From: Thermoguttaceae bacterium
GTDB taxonomy: Bacteria; Planctomycetota; Planctomycetia; Pirellulales; Thermoguttaceae
DNA length: 15,454 bases
Direction: 5' to 3'
Assembly (NCBI GenBank): GCA_017454585.1
Contig: JAFTCU010000286.1
Location: 1 to 15,454, forward strand
The translations under genes and the position numbers were made by a program. Within the stretch, counting starts at the first letter, position 1; each line of letters begins with the position of its first letter. The notes beneath the pieces were generated by a model. That model worked only from the letters and a program-made list of their open reading frames with translations. It did no database searches and was not told the origin of the DNA. Below are positions 5,699 through 13,087 of the stretch, one piece after another.

Positions 5699-8359
5699 AT
5701 GGTGGTAATGATGGCTGGAAATCTTCATTCAAAATCGAACGAACGCGATTCCATTCAATACTTTCAAAAGATGGATTCAAGCAGAATAGATTCTTTGTTT
5801 GCGGAATTTCAGAAGAAGCCGTCGTTCTCTTCAGGAGGCCGTTCGGCAAGCAGGTCGGAAAGACTCCTTTCTGCCTCAAAGACCTCCCGTAAACGAACCG
5901 GTGACTTGAGCGATCTTCTGGATCAGCTCAAAAAAAGGAACCCTCAGCGTCCTACGGCTTTGGTTAAACCTGATTCAGAGGCTTTTCTGAAATCGTTAGA
6001 GGAAGAAGTTGTTCCGGAAGATGATTTTCTGAAGACTTTTGCTGAACCCTTTCCAGAGATTCCGATCGTAGAAGATTTGGACCAGGAACCTTGCGAAGAA
6101 ACCACTGAATCGAGGGAGAAAGCTGAGCCTGAAAAAGAAAAGAGTGAAAGCGAACCTGTTCAGGAAACGAAAGAATCGCTTCCTGAAAAGGTTGAGGAGC
6201 CGGTGATTTCAGCTTCTTTCGCTTCTCAAACTCCAGAAAGCCATACCTCGTTTTTATGGATAGTATTTGAAGGAGTTTTGGGGCTTTTGATCGGGTTGGG
6301 AATCATTTTAGTCATAGGGAATATGAACAATCCGATCGAGAAACGGCTTGTGAGAGAGTTCCAGCGGACTACCCGTGGAAAAGTGACGTATGAATCGTGT
6401 GACAAAGGCCGCGCTCCGTTTACGAACAGCGAACTGACGCTCAAAATGCTGCAGGCCAGTTTGGCTCCGCAGGATTCTGATTCCAGTTTTTCCGTTCAGG
6501 AAATGGACGTGACACTTGCGCCGCTTCCGCAGATTTTCCGGAACATCACGATGCAAACCGCGAATATGAAAGGGGTCGTTTTCCCGAACCTTCATACTTT
6601 GGAGTACCAGAACGCCTGGCGTCCCGCTCCGATCGCGCCGCTGTTTTCCGATGAAATTAAAAATATTCTGGGGAAACAGGGTGAATCGCTGGAATCGGTT
6701 CGTCATTTGGATTCGGTTAAAGCAAAGTATATTCCGATCTACCAGGACATTTCAGACAAGGTTAAAGCCATTGATGAGGAAGTGACCGAAATTGAAAAGA
6801 AGCTCAAGGAATTTCCAGAGCTTCAGGTCGATGAACTGAATGCCGAAGTGCTGAAATCCGCCAGTGTCAAGAACCCGGAGATCCTCGCTGAGCTGGAGCG
6901 AATGGGAGAATTGCGCAAAGAATCTACGATCATTCAGAAAAGCTGGATGGAACTGAACCGGTCGGTCGCGAAAGAGTTGGCGCAGATGCCCGAGAAAATC
7001 GCGCTGGACGGGAAAGCGTTTTCGACCATACTGCACTATGCCGCTCCGACAGCGGACAGTCTTACGGAGTACCTTTTCAAGAGTACTGTGGAAAAGAGGC
7101 TGGAAGAGTCGATCAATTGGGGGAAAGCCCTCTCGCAAATGGCTGAAATGGTGATTTTGCCCAAAAACGCCCGGCCTGTCAAGTACTTGAAAGCGGATGG
7201 TGTGATCGAGCTTTTTGGTCAGGAATTCGATTTTGATTCCAAGTGGGAATCCGCGATTGATCCTGAAAGTGAGGTTTCCTACAGCGGCAGCTTGCGCCTT
7301 GCTTCCCAGAATATCCCTGAAGAAATGCTCAAAGATGCGTTCATCGTTACCGGGTACAGCGAAAAGACAGGTATGGAACTTCGCAAGATTTCAGCCCGTA
7401 TTCCGCTTGTTTACGATTCGATGGTTCTGGGTGACCATGCGGCCCTTCCGCTGTACACTCAGGCGCAGAGATGTGTTTTGGTCCTTGATCTGACCCTTTT
7501 TGGGGACGAAATTCAGGGAAAGATCATGATGGAAATGAACCAGGTTTCATTTGAGTCTCCAAAAAAGGAAGCGGAACTGGCTGGAATTCTTTACTCTCAG
7601 TTGGAGGGAAAGACCTTTCCAAAACTCCTCGTGACTGCGGACATTTCCGGGTCACGGAACGCACCCAAAGTTGAATGCTTTAGCTCGGTCGTTCAGGAAA
7701 TCCTTCCTGCCTGGAGCGCCGCCCTTCAGAAAATTCATTTGCATGCCCGCGAGGAAATCGTTTCATCCATTTTTGAACGTCTTAAAAATGAGGAAACGGC
7801 TTTCAACGGCCTGCTTGAACCGTATTACGAAGAAATAATCGCCTGTTCGGAAAGAACGGACTTTTTCAGAAATCTCCAGTCGGGCCCCACGCAGGAAGCT
7901 GAAGTGGAAATCGTCCCGATGGATTTGGCCCACCTGGAGGTCAACCAGCTGGACGTTACGGAAAATATCCCGACCTACAATCCCAACCTTGGATTGGAGG
8001 AACCGACACCAGCCGTTCAGGAGTCTGTGGCTGCGCCGGTCGGGAATCAGGCGGAACCCGTCAAGCCGGTCGTGAAGAGTATTCCGGTGAAGAAAGTCGC
8101 GGAAATTGCCCCAATCGTTCCGGAAGAACCGAAGAATGATGAAGAGGAGTCAAAGATGCCCGAGGCTTCGGAACCCATTTCGGTCGCGCCTTTGACGAAC
8201 ATACCGGACAGCTTTGGAAATCCGGTGCCGAACGTTGCGGATCCGGTCTTTTACTCAAATCAGAACCGTTCATCGAAAGCGCCGGTAGATATTCCTCAGA
8301 ACCGAAAAAAGGCAATGCCGCTTCCGATGAGTAAATCAACGAGTAATTTTGGTTCGTGA
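5699..8359 (+). CDS. Single-pass membrane protein with coiled coil, AsmA/TIGR03545-like (tentative)
   Basis: This 886-residue protein has four parts. Residues 1 to about 183 are hydrophilic, first Ser/Lys/Arg-rich and then strongly acidic (runs of E and P), and look disordered. Residues 185-207 are one hydrophobic membrane helix (FLWIVFEG then GLLIGLGIILVIG). Residues from about 317 to 440 are rich in charged heptads and likely form a coiled coil. Residues from about 480 to 640 contain beta-rich segments resembling the outer part of AsmA/TIGR03545-type envelope proteins. The last roughly 140 residues are a Pro/Val/Lys/Glu-rich tail. By analogy with that family the C-terminal part would lie in the periplasm. 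Starts at 5708 and 5711 are also possible, as no site decides between them. It is followed by two lipoprotein genes, which suggests a role in the cell envelope. The family link is a judgement from pattern, not from a search, and no catalytic motif is seen. Confidence 0.7.
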   Translation: MVVMMAGNLHSKSNERDSIQYFQKMDSSRIDSLFAEFQKKPSFSSGGRSASRSERLLSASKTSRKRTGDLSDLLDQLKKRNPQRPTALVKPDSEAFLKSLEEEVVPEDDFLKTFAEPFPEIPIVEDLDQEPCEETTESREKAEPEKEKSESEPVQETKESLPEKVEEPVISASFASQTPESHTSFLWIVFEGVLGLLIGLGIILVIGNMNNPIEKRLVREFQRTTRGKVTYESCDKGRAPFTNSELTLKMLQASLAPQDSDSSFSVQEMDVTLAPLPQIFRNITMQTANMKGVVFPNLHTLEYQNAWRPAPIAPLFSDEIKNILGKQGESLESVRHLDSVKAKYIPIYQDISDKVKAIDEEVTEIEKKLKEFPELQVDELNAEVLKSASVKNPEILAELERMGELRKESTIIQKSWMELNRSVAKELAQMPEKIALDGKAFSTILHYAAPTADSLTEYLFKSTVEKRLEESINWGKALSQMAEMVILPKNARPVKYLKADGVIELFGQEFDFDSKWESAIDPESEVSYSGSLRLASQNIPEEMLKDAFIVTGYSEKTGMELRKISARIPLVYDSMVLGDHAALPLYTQAQRCVLVLDLTLFGDEIQGKIMMEMNQVSFESPKKEAELAGILYSQLEGKTFPKLLVTADISGSRNAPKVECFSSVVQEILPAWSAALQKIHLHAREEIVSSIFERLKNEETAFNGLLEPYYEEIIACSERTDFFRNLQSGPTQEAEVEIVPMDLAHLEVNQLDVTENIPTYNPNLGLEEPTPAVQESVAAPVGNQAEPVKPVVKSIPVKKVAEIAPIVPEEPKNDEEESKMPEASEPISVAPLTNIPDSFGNPVPNVADPVFYSNQNRSSKAPVDIPQNRKKAMPLPMSKSTSNFGS

Positions 8360-8366
8360 AATACAG

Positions 8367-8408
8367 AATACTTCAATCCTCAAACATATTTTGAGGATTG
8401 AAGTGTTT
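8367..8408 (+). terminator. Long hairpin just after the membrane protein gene, probable terminator
   Basis: A perfect 15-bp stem (8370-8384 with 8390-8404) with a 5-nt loop can be extended by A-T and G-T pairs to 8366-8408. It starts within 10 nt of the stop codon at 8359. Only GTTTC follows the stem, so termination may be inefficient, or the hairpin may mainly protect the 3' end of the mRNA. Confidence 0.6.
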
Positions 8409-8470
8409 CATGGATCGCCTGAAAAACTTCCAATTTTAGTAAAACTTTATTTTTAGAGGGAAATTGCTCT

Positions 8471-8498
8471 TTCTTCAGTTTTGAAAAAATGCTAAAAT
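8471..8498 (+). promoter_or_regulatory. Extended -10 promoter of the small lipoprotein gene
   Basis: TGC-TAAAAT (8490-8498) resembles the TGC-TATAAT element of hemB. A weak -35 candidate, TTCTTC (8471-8476), is 16 bp upstream of the hexamer. Transcription would start near 8505 and give a leader of about 45 nt to the start at 8550. Confidence 0.45.
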
Positions 8499-8549
8499 GA
8501 AGTTTGGAAATCCATGGACCAATTGCCTTCCCAAGAGGCTTTTAAATTT

Positions 8550-9323
8550 ATGAATATCAGACTTTTAATCATTTTTGTTTTAATTGGAAGTCTTTGGGCT
8601 TTCCCCGGTTGCAGAACGGAAGGAAAAAAGAAGATCACCGACTGGAGCATTCCAACGGTTAAACTCACGCCTCATTCCAAAGATGAGAAAGTGGTTCCTC
8701 CCGCTGAAAAAGCCAGTGCGGAGAGTACTGCAAATCTGGCTCACGATCGTCTGAAAGGCCATAATCCAACAGCGGCTATTCGTGCAAACGACAATGATCC
8801 AACACTTCGGCCAGACCCACAGGAAATCGCAAAACTGAATGAATTTGAAGGCAGGAAAACACCTGAATGGGCTACAGGAGCGCTGCCTCCGGCACCGGAA
8901 GCCTCTGCGCCTGTCCCTTCAGAACGAATTGCCCAAAACGTGAACGATCAGACTGTTGCTGCGGAATCGTCCCAGCAAAGTTTAGCTTTGGCTCCTAATC
9001 CAGGCTTGGATTTGTCCGGGGATGAACTTCCGGATTCCATTGATGATCTTCCGGGTAACGTTTCTCCTGTGGCAACGCTTCCACCTGCAGGACCTGCTGG
9101 CGCTGTTCCGCCTGCCCCTCAAGCGGGTGACGCGATGATGGAGCTTCCGGGAACTCTTGACGGGAACACGGTTCAGGCTTCTGCCGAGCTTCCAGCTCCG
9201 CCCCCCGCCCCCGCATCTGTTCCTGCGCCTGCCCCGGCACAGCCGAAAGTTTTATTTATGCCTGGAAACATTAACCCGCAGTACCCAAATACACCATCAA
9301 CACCATCAAAGCCTGCATATTGA
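8550..9323 (+). CDS. Proline/alanine-rich lipoprotein of unknown function
   Basis: The 257-residue product starts with MNIRLLIIFVLIGSLW and a lipobox-like AFPGC, with C21 as the predicted lipidated cysteine, so it should be an exported lipoprotein. The frame is open upstream to an ATG at 8514, but only the start at 8550 puts the positive residue and hydrophobic stretch at the N-terminus; AAGAGG at 8533-8538 may be its ribosome binding site, at a long spacing of 11 nt. After the signal the chain is low in hydrophobic residues and looks disordered. It is rich in Pro, Ala, Glu and Asn, and has PPAPQAG and APPPAPASVPAPAPAQP-type runs near residues 190-240. No catalytic domain is seen. It lies between a large membrane protein and a large lipoprotein and has its own promoter and terminator. 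A spacer or scaffold role in the envelope is possible but unproven. Confidence 0.7.
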   Translation: MNIRLLIIFVLIGSLWAFPGCRTEGKKKITDWSIPTVKLTPHSKDEKVVPPAEKASAESTANLAHDRLKGHNPTAAIRANDNDPTLRPDPQEIAKLNEFEGRKTPEWATGALPPAPEASAPVPSERIAQNVNDQTVAAESSQQSLALAPNPGLDLSGDELPDSIDDLPGNVSPVATLPPAGPAGAVPPAPQAGDAMMELPGTLDGNTVQASAELPAPPPAPASVPAPAPAQPKVLFMPGNINPQYPNTPSTPSKPAY

Positions 9324-9391
9324 ATGGGAGAAATGTCGGGTAAAATTCCGAAATAATAAATCGATATTTCCTTTAAATCTCACAAATTTTA

Positions 9392-9429
9392 AAAAAAAGT
9401 CAAAATTTTCCAAAATTTTGGCTTTTTTT
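9392..9429. terminator. A/T-rich bidirectional rho-independent terminator
   Basis: A 17-bp stem with one G-T pair (9392-9408 with 9413-9429) and a 4-nt loop carries a run of seven T residues at 9423-9429 and a matching A-run at 9391-9398. It lies 68 nt after the stop codon of the small lipoprotein gene and before the promoter of the large lipoprotein gene, so it separates the two transcription units. Confidence 0.75.
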
Positions 9430-9453
9430 GTTGCAAAATTCCGGTAGGGCGTC

Positions 9454-9481
9454 TTGTTTCAAAAAATACACATGTTATACT
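9454..9481 (+). promoter_or_regulatory. Promoter of the large lipoprotein gene
   Basis: The -35 candidate TTGTTT (9454-9459) and the -10 hexamer TATACT (9476-9481) are 16 bp apart, with an extended -10 TG at 9473-9474. The transcription start would be near 9488, about 80 nt before the start codon at 9570. It is the third extended -10 element in the window. Confidence 0.6.
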
Positions 9482-9569
9482 ATTAATAGGAAATATTTTT
9501 CTTGTCTGGGAGTGTTTGTGAGACCTCCGAACAAAATCACTAAAAATAAAATTATAAGCAGGATATTCC

Positions 9570-12203
9570 ATGAGATTTAAAGTAAGATTTTTTATGGTTT
9601 TCATGAGCGTCTGCCTGATGCTCTTCGTCTCTGGCTGTGGCGGCAAGAAAAAGAAAGTTTCTCCGCAGCCTGCCCCGATGCCCGAGCAGACTCAGCAGGC
9701 TCCGGCTCCTGAAGCCCCTGCGCCGGAAAAAAAGAAAATCAAGAAAATAAAGAAAAAGAAACCCGTGGAAGAACCCGCTAACACGCTTCCGGACGAACTG
9801 CGTATTCCTGAAGTGACTCTTCCCGCAAGCAGCTCGCTTTGGACCGAAAAGGAAATTTTTTATATTCGTCAGGCCCAAAAGGACCTCTACGACACGACGA
9901 TTCAGGAGCTTATTACTCGTTTGAATAATCCCGATACGGCAGACGATGCGGCGAGACTCCTGATCCAGTTTGCGCAATCGAGAATTCCTGCTGCTTTGGC
10001 TCTGGAGGAAAAACTGCGGGCAGAAGAGGAAAAATTCAAGGAAGGTGACGAGAATGGCAGAAATGCGAACCGTTCCAACCCTCCGGCTCAGCCAAATATC
10101 CTTGAGTTTTATCAACTAACCCAGGCGCAGGTCCGTCAAATTTTCGAGGCTCTTTCTGCAAATACGTGCGATAACGCCAAAAGGGCGGTTGCTGCTCTCC
10201 TTGCCGGTGCGATTGTAACGGATGATAATAAATCCGCGTTGGATACCTCACTCGTTGGGTATGCTGAAAAAGCTCAAAGTGGCAAAATTACAAAAGAGGA
10301 AGAAGATTTCCTGCTTGCTTTCCTTTTGATCCCTGAAAAGGGTGTAACTCTGGCCGCCGAGTATGCTGAGGTGGAACCGCCGGAGGTCGAACCAGTCGAT
10401 GTGGACGAAAATGGAAACCCCATTCAAAACCAGAATTCGATGAACGCGATGCGTGGGAACCATCAGCCGATTGAAATCTCGCCGGAGAAGTGGGTCCAAT
10501 TCCGATTCGTTGGCGGAAACGGAAATATGCCCCAGTTTACGCCATTGGATGTTCAGAAACAGGTTTTGGCCAAATTCTGCCCATTTTCGTCTGCGAATTT
10601 CCGTGCCAGAATCGCCAGTGAAATTACAAGTCAGGAAGTATTGGCCGCCGCTGATACGGAAGCGGAACAGACTTTCCTCCTGAATGAAGTTCTCGAAAAG
10701 TTCATTATGAGGCGTGATTTCGCAAACGCAATCGCGCATATTTTGATTTACAAACAGCCTGACCTGGATGAAAAATGGAAAACCACCATTGAAGAAAACC
10801 TGCTCAAGAGCTGCAAGGCGTTGACCCAGAATCATTTTAAATTCATTGATGAAAAAACTCTGGAAGATTACAAAAAAGCGGTTCAGGCAAAAGCGGCCCT
10901 TTTGGCTTCAGAGAGACAAAAACAGCGCGAGGCGGAACAGAAGGCGGGCGCTCCTGCCTCTTCCGCTCAGGTTCCTGTTTCCCTTTTGAGCAAAAAAGCG
11001 CAAGTGACGCAGCCGCAGAATCGAACGAATGGCCTCCAAAGTCAAGCGGTGCAGCTTCAGCCGCTGGTGGAATTGATGATGAATCCGGAAGAGTGTTCCG
11101 CTCTGGAAAAAGAGGTCTGGAGTCCTGAGATGCGTAGCCTGCTGTTGACCCGGCTGGAAGAATCATTCGGTGGACTGGTTGCGGAAAGTATCGCTAATAT
11201 GCCTGATTTGGGCTCCAATGAACGTCTGCGCATCCCGACCCTCGATAAAGACGGGCTTAGTACTCTTGAGATGTACCTGACGATCCCATGTATTGAAAAT
11301 CGCAAGCAGGTTTACGGTTTACTGGATAAAGCGTGGCTGCTCGGCCCGGAGCCTTTCCGGCAGGTTCTTTTCGATAAAGTGGAAACAGAGCCGGGTTTCC
11401 TGATGGTCGTGAAGTCACTGGATCGTCGTGTTGCGCCGAAAGAAAAAGAGAAGAAGCCCCTGAATGTTCGCCCTGGCAAGAACAAACCCAAGCACGTCGT
11501 GAAAGAACGCGAAAAATCCAAGGGTGTTCTGATGCGTGAAAAGAAAATCGAGGTCGGAACCGCTTGGATGGATCAGGCTTATAATATGGTTTGCCAGTCG
11601 TGCTGGAAATTTTCTAATGCTGCGAAAGCCGAAAAAGACGTGCGGGAGATTGACCGCATTTTGAACCCGAAACTTCCCAAGGCGGAGGAACCGAAGCTTT
11701 CCGATGAGCTGCGACAGAAATTTCAGCCCCTGAACGGGATAGACGTCGTGGCCGTTTATACAAATTCTGATCCGGAAATGCCTCCAGTCGCTTCCTCCAG
11801 CGGATTGAAAATTACGTTCATCGAACTGCGTTGTACAAACCAGCTTGCGAAGCTGATTTCCGCTTATAAATCAAAGACCCCGCGTCTTTTGGAACGCGGC
11901 AAGCTGGGCGGAAAAAATGGCGGGTTGAACAATCAAAACTCGATTTCCAACGCGACCTGGCTTGAAAAATTTGAAGTGAACGAAGACACCGGCCATTGCG
12001 AATCGATCGACATTTTGATCGCTCCGCCAAAAGGTTCAACTCAGACCATTTCCAGCCGTGAAGATGAGCAGCCTCGAAAAGGCGCTGAGGCATTTTCGAT
12101 TTACGTCCTTGTGATGGAAATGGACGATTTGACCGGCGAACACGTTTCCAGGCTCAGCGATGATGAGGAATCTTACCCGGAAGAAGACGAGTCCGACGAG
12201 TAG
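9570..12203 (+). CDS. Large lipoprotein of unknown function (877 residues)
   Basis: The N-terminus MRFKVRFFMVF leads into a hydrophobic stretch ending in the lipobox VSGC, with C23 as the predicted lipidated cysteine. An AGCAGGA ribosome binding site at 9557-9563 supports the start. Residues from about 24 to 70 are a Lys/Pro/Ala/Glu-rich linker with an unusual basic cluster (KKKIKKIKKKK), which could cross or bind the cell wall. The remainder looks mostly alpha-helical, with glutamate-rich and lysine-rich stretches, a low-complexity Gln/Ala-rich segment near residues 440-500, a basic segment near 610-660 and an acidic tail (DDEESYPEEDESDE). I recognise no family. It has its own promoter and is followed within 36 nt by an acyltransferase gene, with which it may be co-transcribed. 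Together with the two preceding genes it forms a run of envelope proteins. Confidence 0.75.
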   Translation: MRFKVRFFMVFMSVCLMLFVSGCGGKKKKVSPQPAPMPEQTQQAPAPEAPAPEKKKIKKIKKKKPVEEPANTLPDELRIPEVTLPASSSLWTEKEIFYIRQAQKDLYDTTIQELITRLNNPDTADDAARLLIQFAQSRIPAALALEEKLRAEEEKFKEGDENGRNANRSNPPAQPNILEFYQLTQAQVRQIFEALSANTCDNAKRAVAALLAGAIVTDDNKSALDTSLVGYAEKAQSGKITKEEEDFLLAFLLIPEKGVTLAAEYAEVEPPEVEPVDVDENGNPIQNQNSMNAMRGNHQPIEISPEKWVQFRFVGGNGNMPQFTPLDVQKQVLAKFCPFSSANFRARIASEITSQEVLAAADTEAEQTFLLNEVLEKFIMRRDFANAIAHILIYKQPDLDEKWKTTIEENLLKSCKALTQNHFKFIDEKTLEDYKKAVQAKAALLASERQKQREAEQKAGAPASSAQVPVSLLSKKAQVTQPQNRTNGLQSQAVQLQPLVELMMNPEECSALEKEVWSPEMRSLLLTRLEESFGGLVAESIANMPDLGSNERLRIPTLDKDGLSTLEMYLTIPCIENRKQVYGLLDKAWLLGPEPFRQVLFDKVETEPGFLMVVKSLDRRVAPKEKEKKPLNVRPGKNKPKHVVKEREKSKGVLMREKKIEVGTAWMDQAYNMVCQSCWKFSNAAKAEKDVREIDRILNPKLPKAEEPKLSDELRQKFQPLNGIDVVAVYTNSDPEMPPVASSSGLKITFIELRCTNQLAKLISAYKSKTPRLLERGKLGGKNGGLNNQNSISNATWLEKFEVNEDTGHCESIDILIAPPKGSTQTISSREDEQPRKGAEAFSIYVLVMEMDDLTGEHVSRLSDDEESYPEEDESDE

Positions 12204-12239
12204 TCCAGAAAGTTGAAAAATTTCAAATATTTAGCTAAA

Positions 12240-12842
12240 ATGAAAAGAATTTTCCGATTTTTTGCGGCATTTGGAATTTTTCCGACTATAATATTAATGA
12301 AACTGATGTGTCTGTTTTTGCCGAAGCAGCGCGTTTTTGCTGATTTGACACAGTTTTTGGCGATTATGCCGGGAATCCTCGGCGAGTATTTTCGGCTTGC
12401 GTTTTTGCAGTGGGTCCTTCCCCGCTGCGGCAAAAACTCCTGCATCAGTTTTGGGACGATTTTCTCGCACCCAACGGCGGAAATCGGTGAAAATGTTTAC
12501 GTTGGGCCGTATTGTATCCTCGGGGACGTAACTCTCGGGGATGACGTGCTGTTGGCGAGCGGAGTTTCCATAGCGAACGGCACGAATCAGCATTTTTTTG
12601 ATCGAACAGACGTTCCGATTCGGGAGCAGGGAGGAGAATATCCCCGCGTCACGATCGGTGAAGATTCCTGGATCGGTGAACGTGCGGTTGTACTCGCAGA
12701 CGTTGGCGCTCATTGCGTTATCGGGGCGGGTGCGCTTGTTTTGGAATCCATACCTGACTACGCGATCGCGGTTGGCGTGCCTGCGAAGGTGGTCAATTTT
12801 CGTAATAACAAAAACCCTGACGGAGAGGAAATTATTCAGTAA
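12240..12842 (+). CDS. Left-handed beta-helix (hexapeptide) acyltransferase, polysaccharide-cluster type
   Basis: The 200-residue protein begins with a hydrophobic, membrane-associating segment of about 50 residues (from MKRIFRFFAAFGIFP to the PGILGEYFR stretch). It then has hexapeptide repeats of the IGENVYVG and LGDDVLLASG kind, and a second set, IGEDSWIGERAVVLADV and IGAGALV, before the usual VPAKVV end. H118 in GTNQHFF is the probable catalytic histidine. Such enzymes move acetyl or other acyl groups from CoA to sugars or exported glycans. The start at 12240 is chosen because this family normally has the hydrophobic N-terminal part. A TTG at 12213 is in frame but less likely, and ATGs at 12297 and 12306 would remove part of that segment. 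No clear ribosome binding site is present. It follows the large lipoprotein gene closely and precedes the asparagine-synthase-like gene. Confidence 0.85.
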   Translation: MKRIFRFFAAFGIFPTIILMKLMCLFLPKQRVFADLTQFLAIMPGILGEYFRLAFLQWVLPRCGKNSCISFGTIFSHPTAEIGENVYVGPYCILGDVTLGDDVLLASGVSIANGTNQHFFDRTDVPIREQGGEYPRVTIGEDSWIGERAVVLADVGAHCVIGAGALVLESIPDYAIAVGVPAKVVNFRNNKNPDGEEIIQ

Positions 12843-12876
12843 CCCGGAACATTGGACAGCGCATTCATATTTGAAA

Positions 12877-13000
12877 CGGAAAAAGAATGAAGAATGAATA
12901 ACGAATAACGAATAATGAGGAAAGCGGCTGAAAAAAACTGGTTTTTTCCCATGACACAAACCCTCATAATTCTTTTCATTATTCGTTCCTTCTTTTTTCG
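12877..13000. repeat. Heptamer tract inside an imperfect 40-bp inverted repeat
   Basis: Five 7-bp units, AAGAATG twice, AATAACG twice and AATAATG, run from 12883 to 12917. The left arm (about 12877-12920) is largely complementary to the right arm (about 12962-13000), and the best matching ends are the ATGAGG and CCTCAT boxes. A small AAAAAAC/GTTTTTT hairpin (12932-12947) sits between the arms. The structure fills most of the gap between the acyltransferase and the asparagine-synthase-like gene. Confidence 0.55.
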
Positions 13001-13087
13001 GTTTTCCATTCAGGAAAGAGTTTGCGGTTTGAAAGTCCATAACAGGCTATTTGCACGTCGATTTTTTTAAGGACCTTTGATCCTGCC

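Noticed and set aside
12287..12292. Perfect TATAAT that could be a promoter for the hexapeptide acyltransferase
   Set aside because: It lies inside the hydrophobic N-terminal coding part expected for this family, and has neither an extended TG nor a good -35; probably chance.
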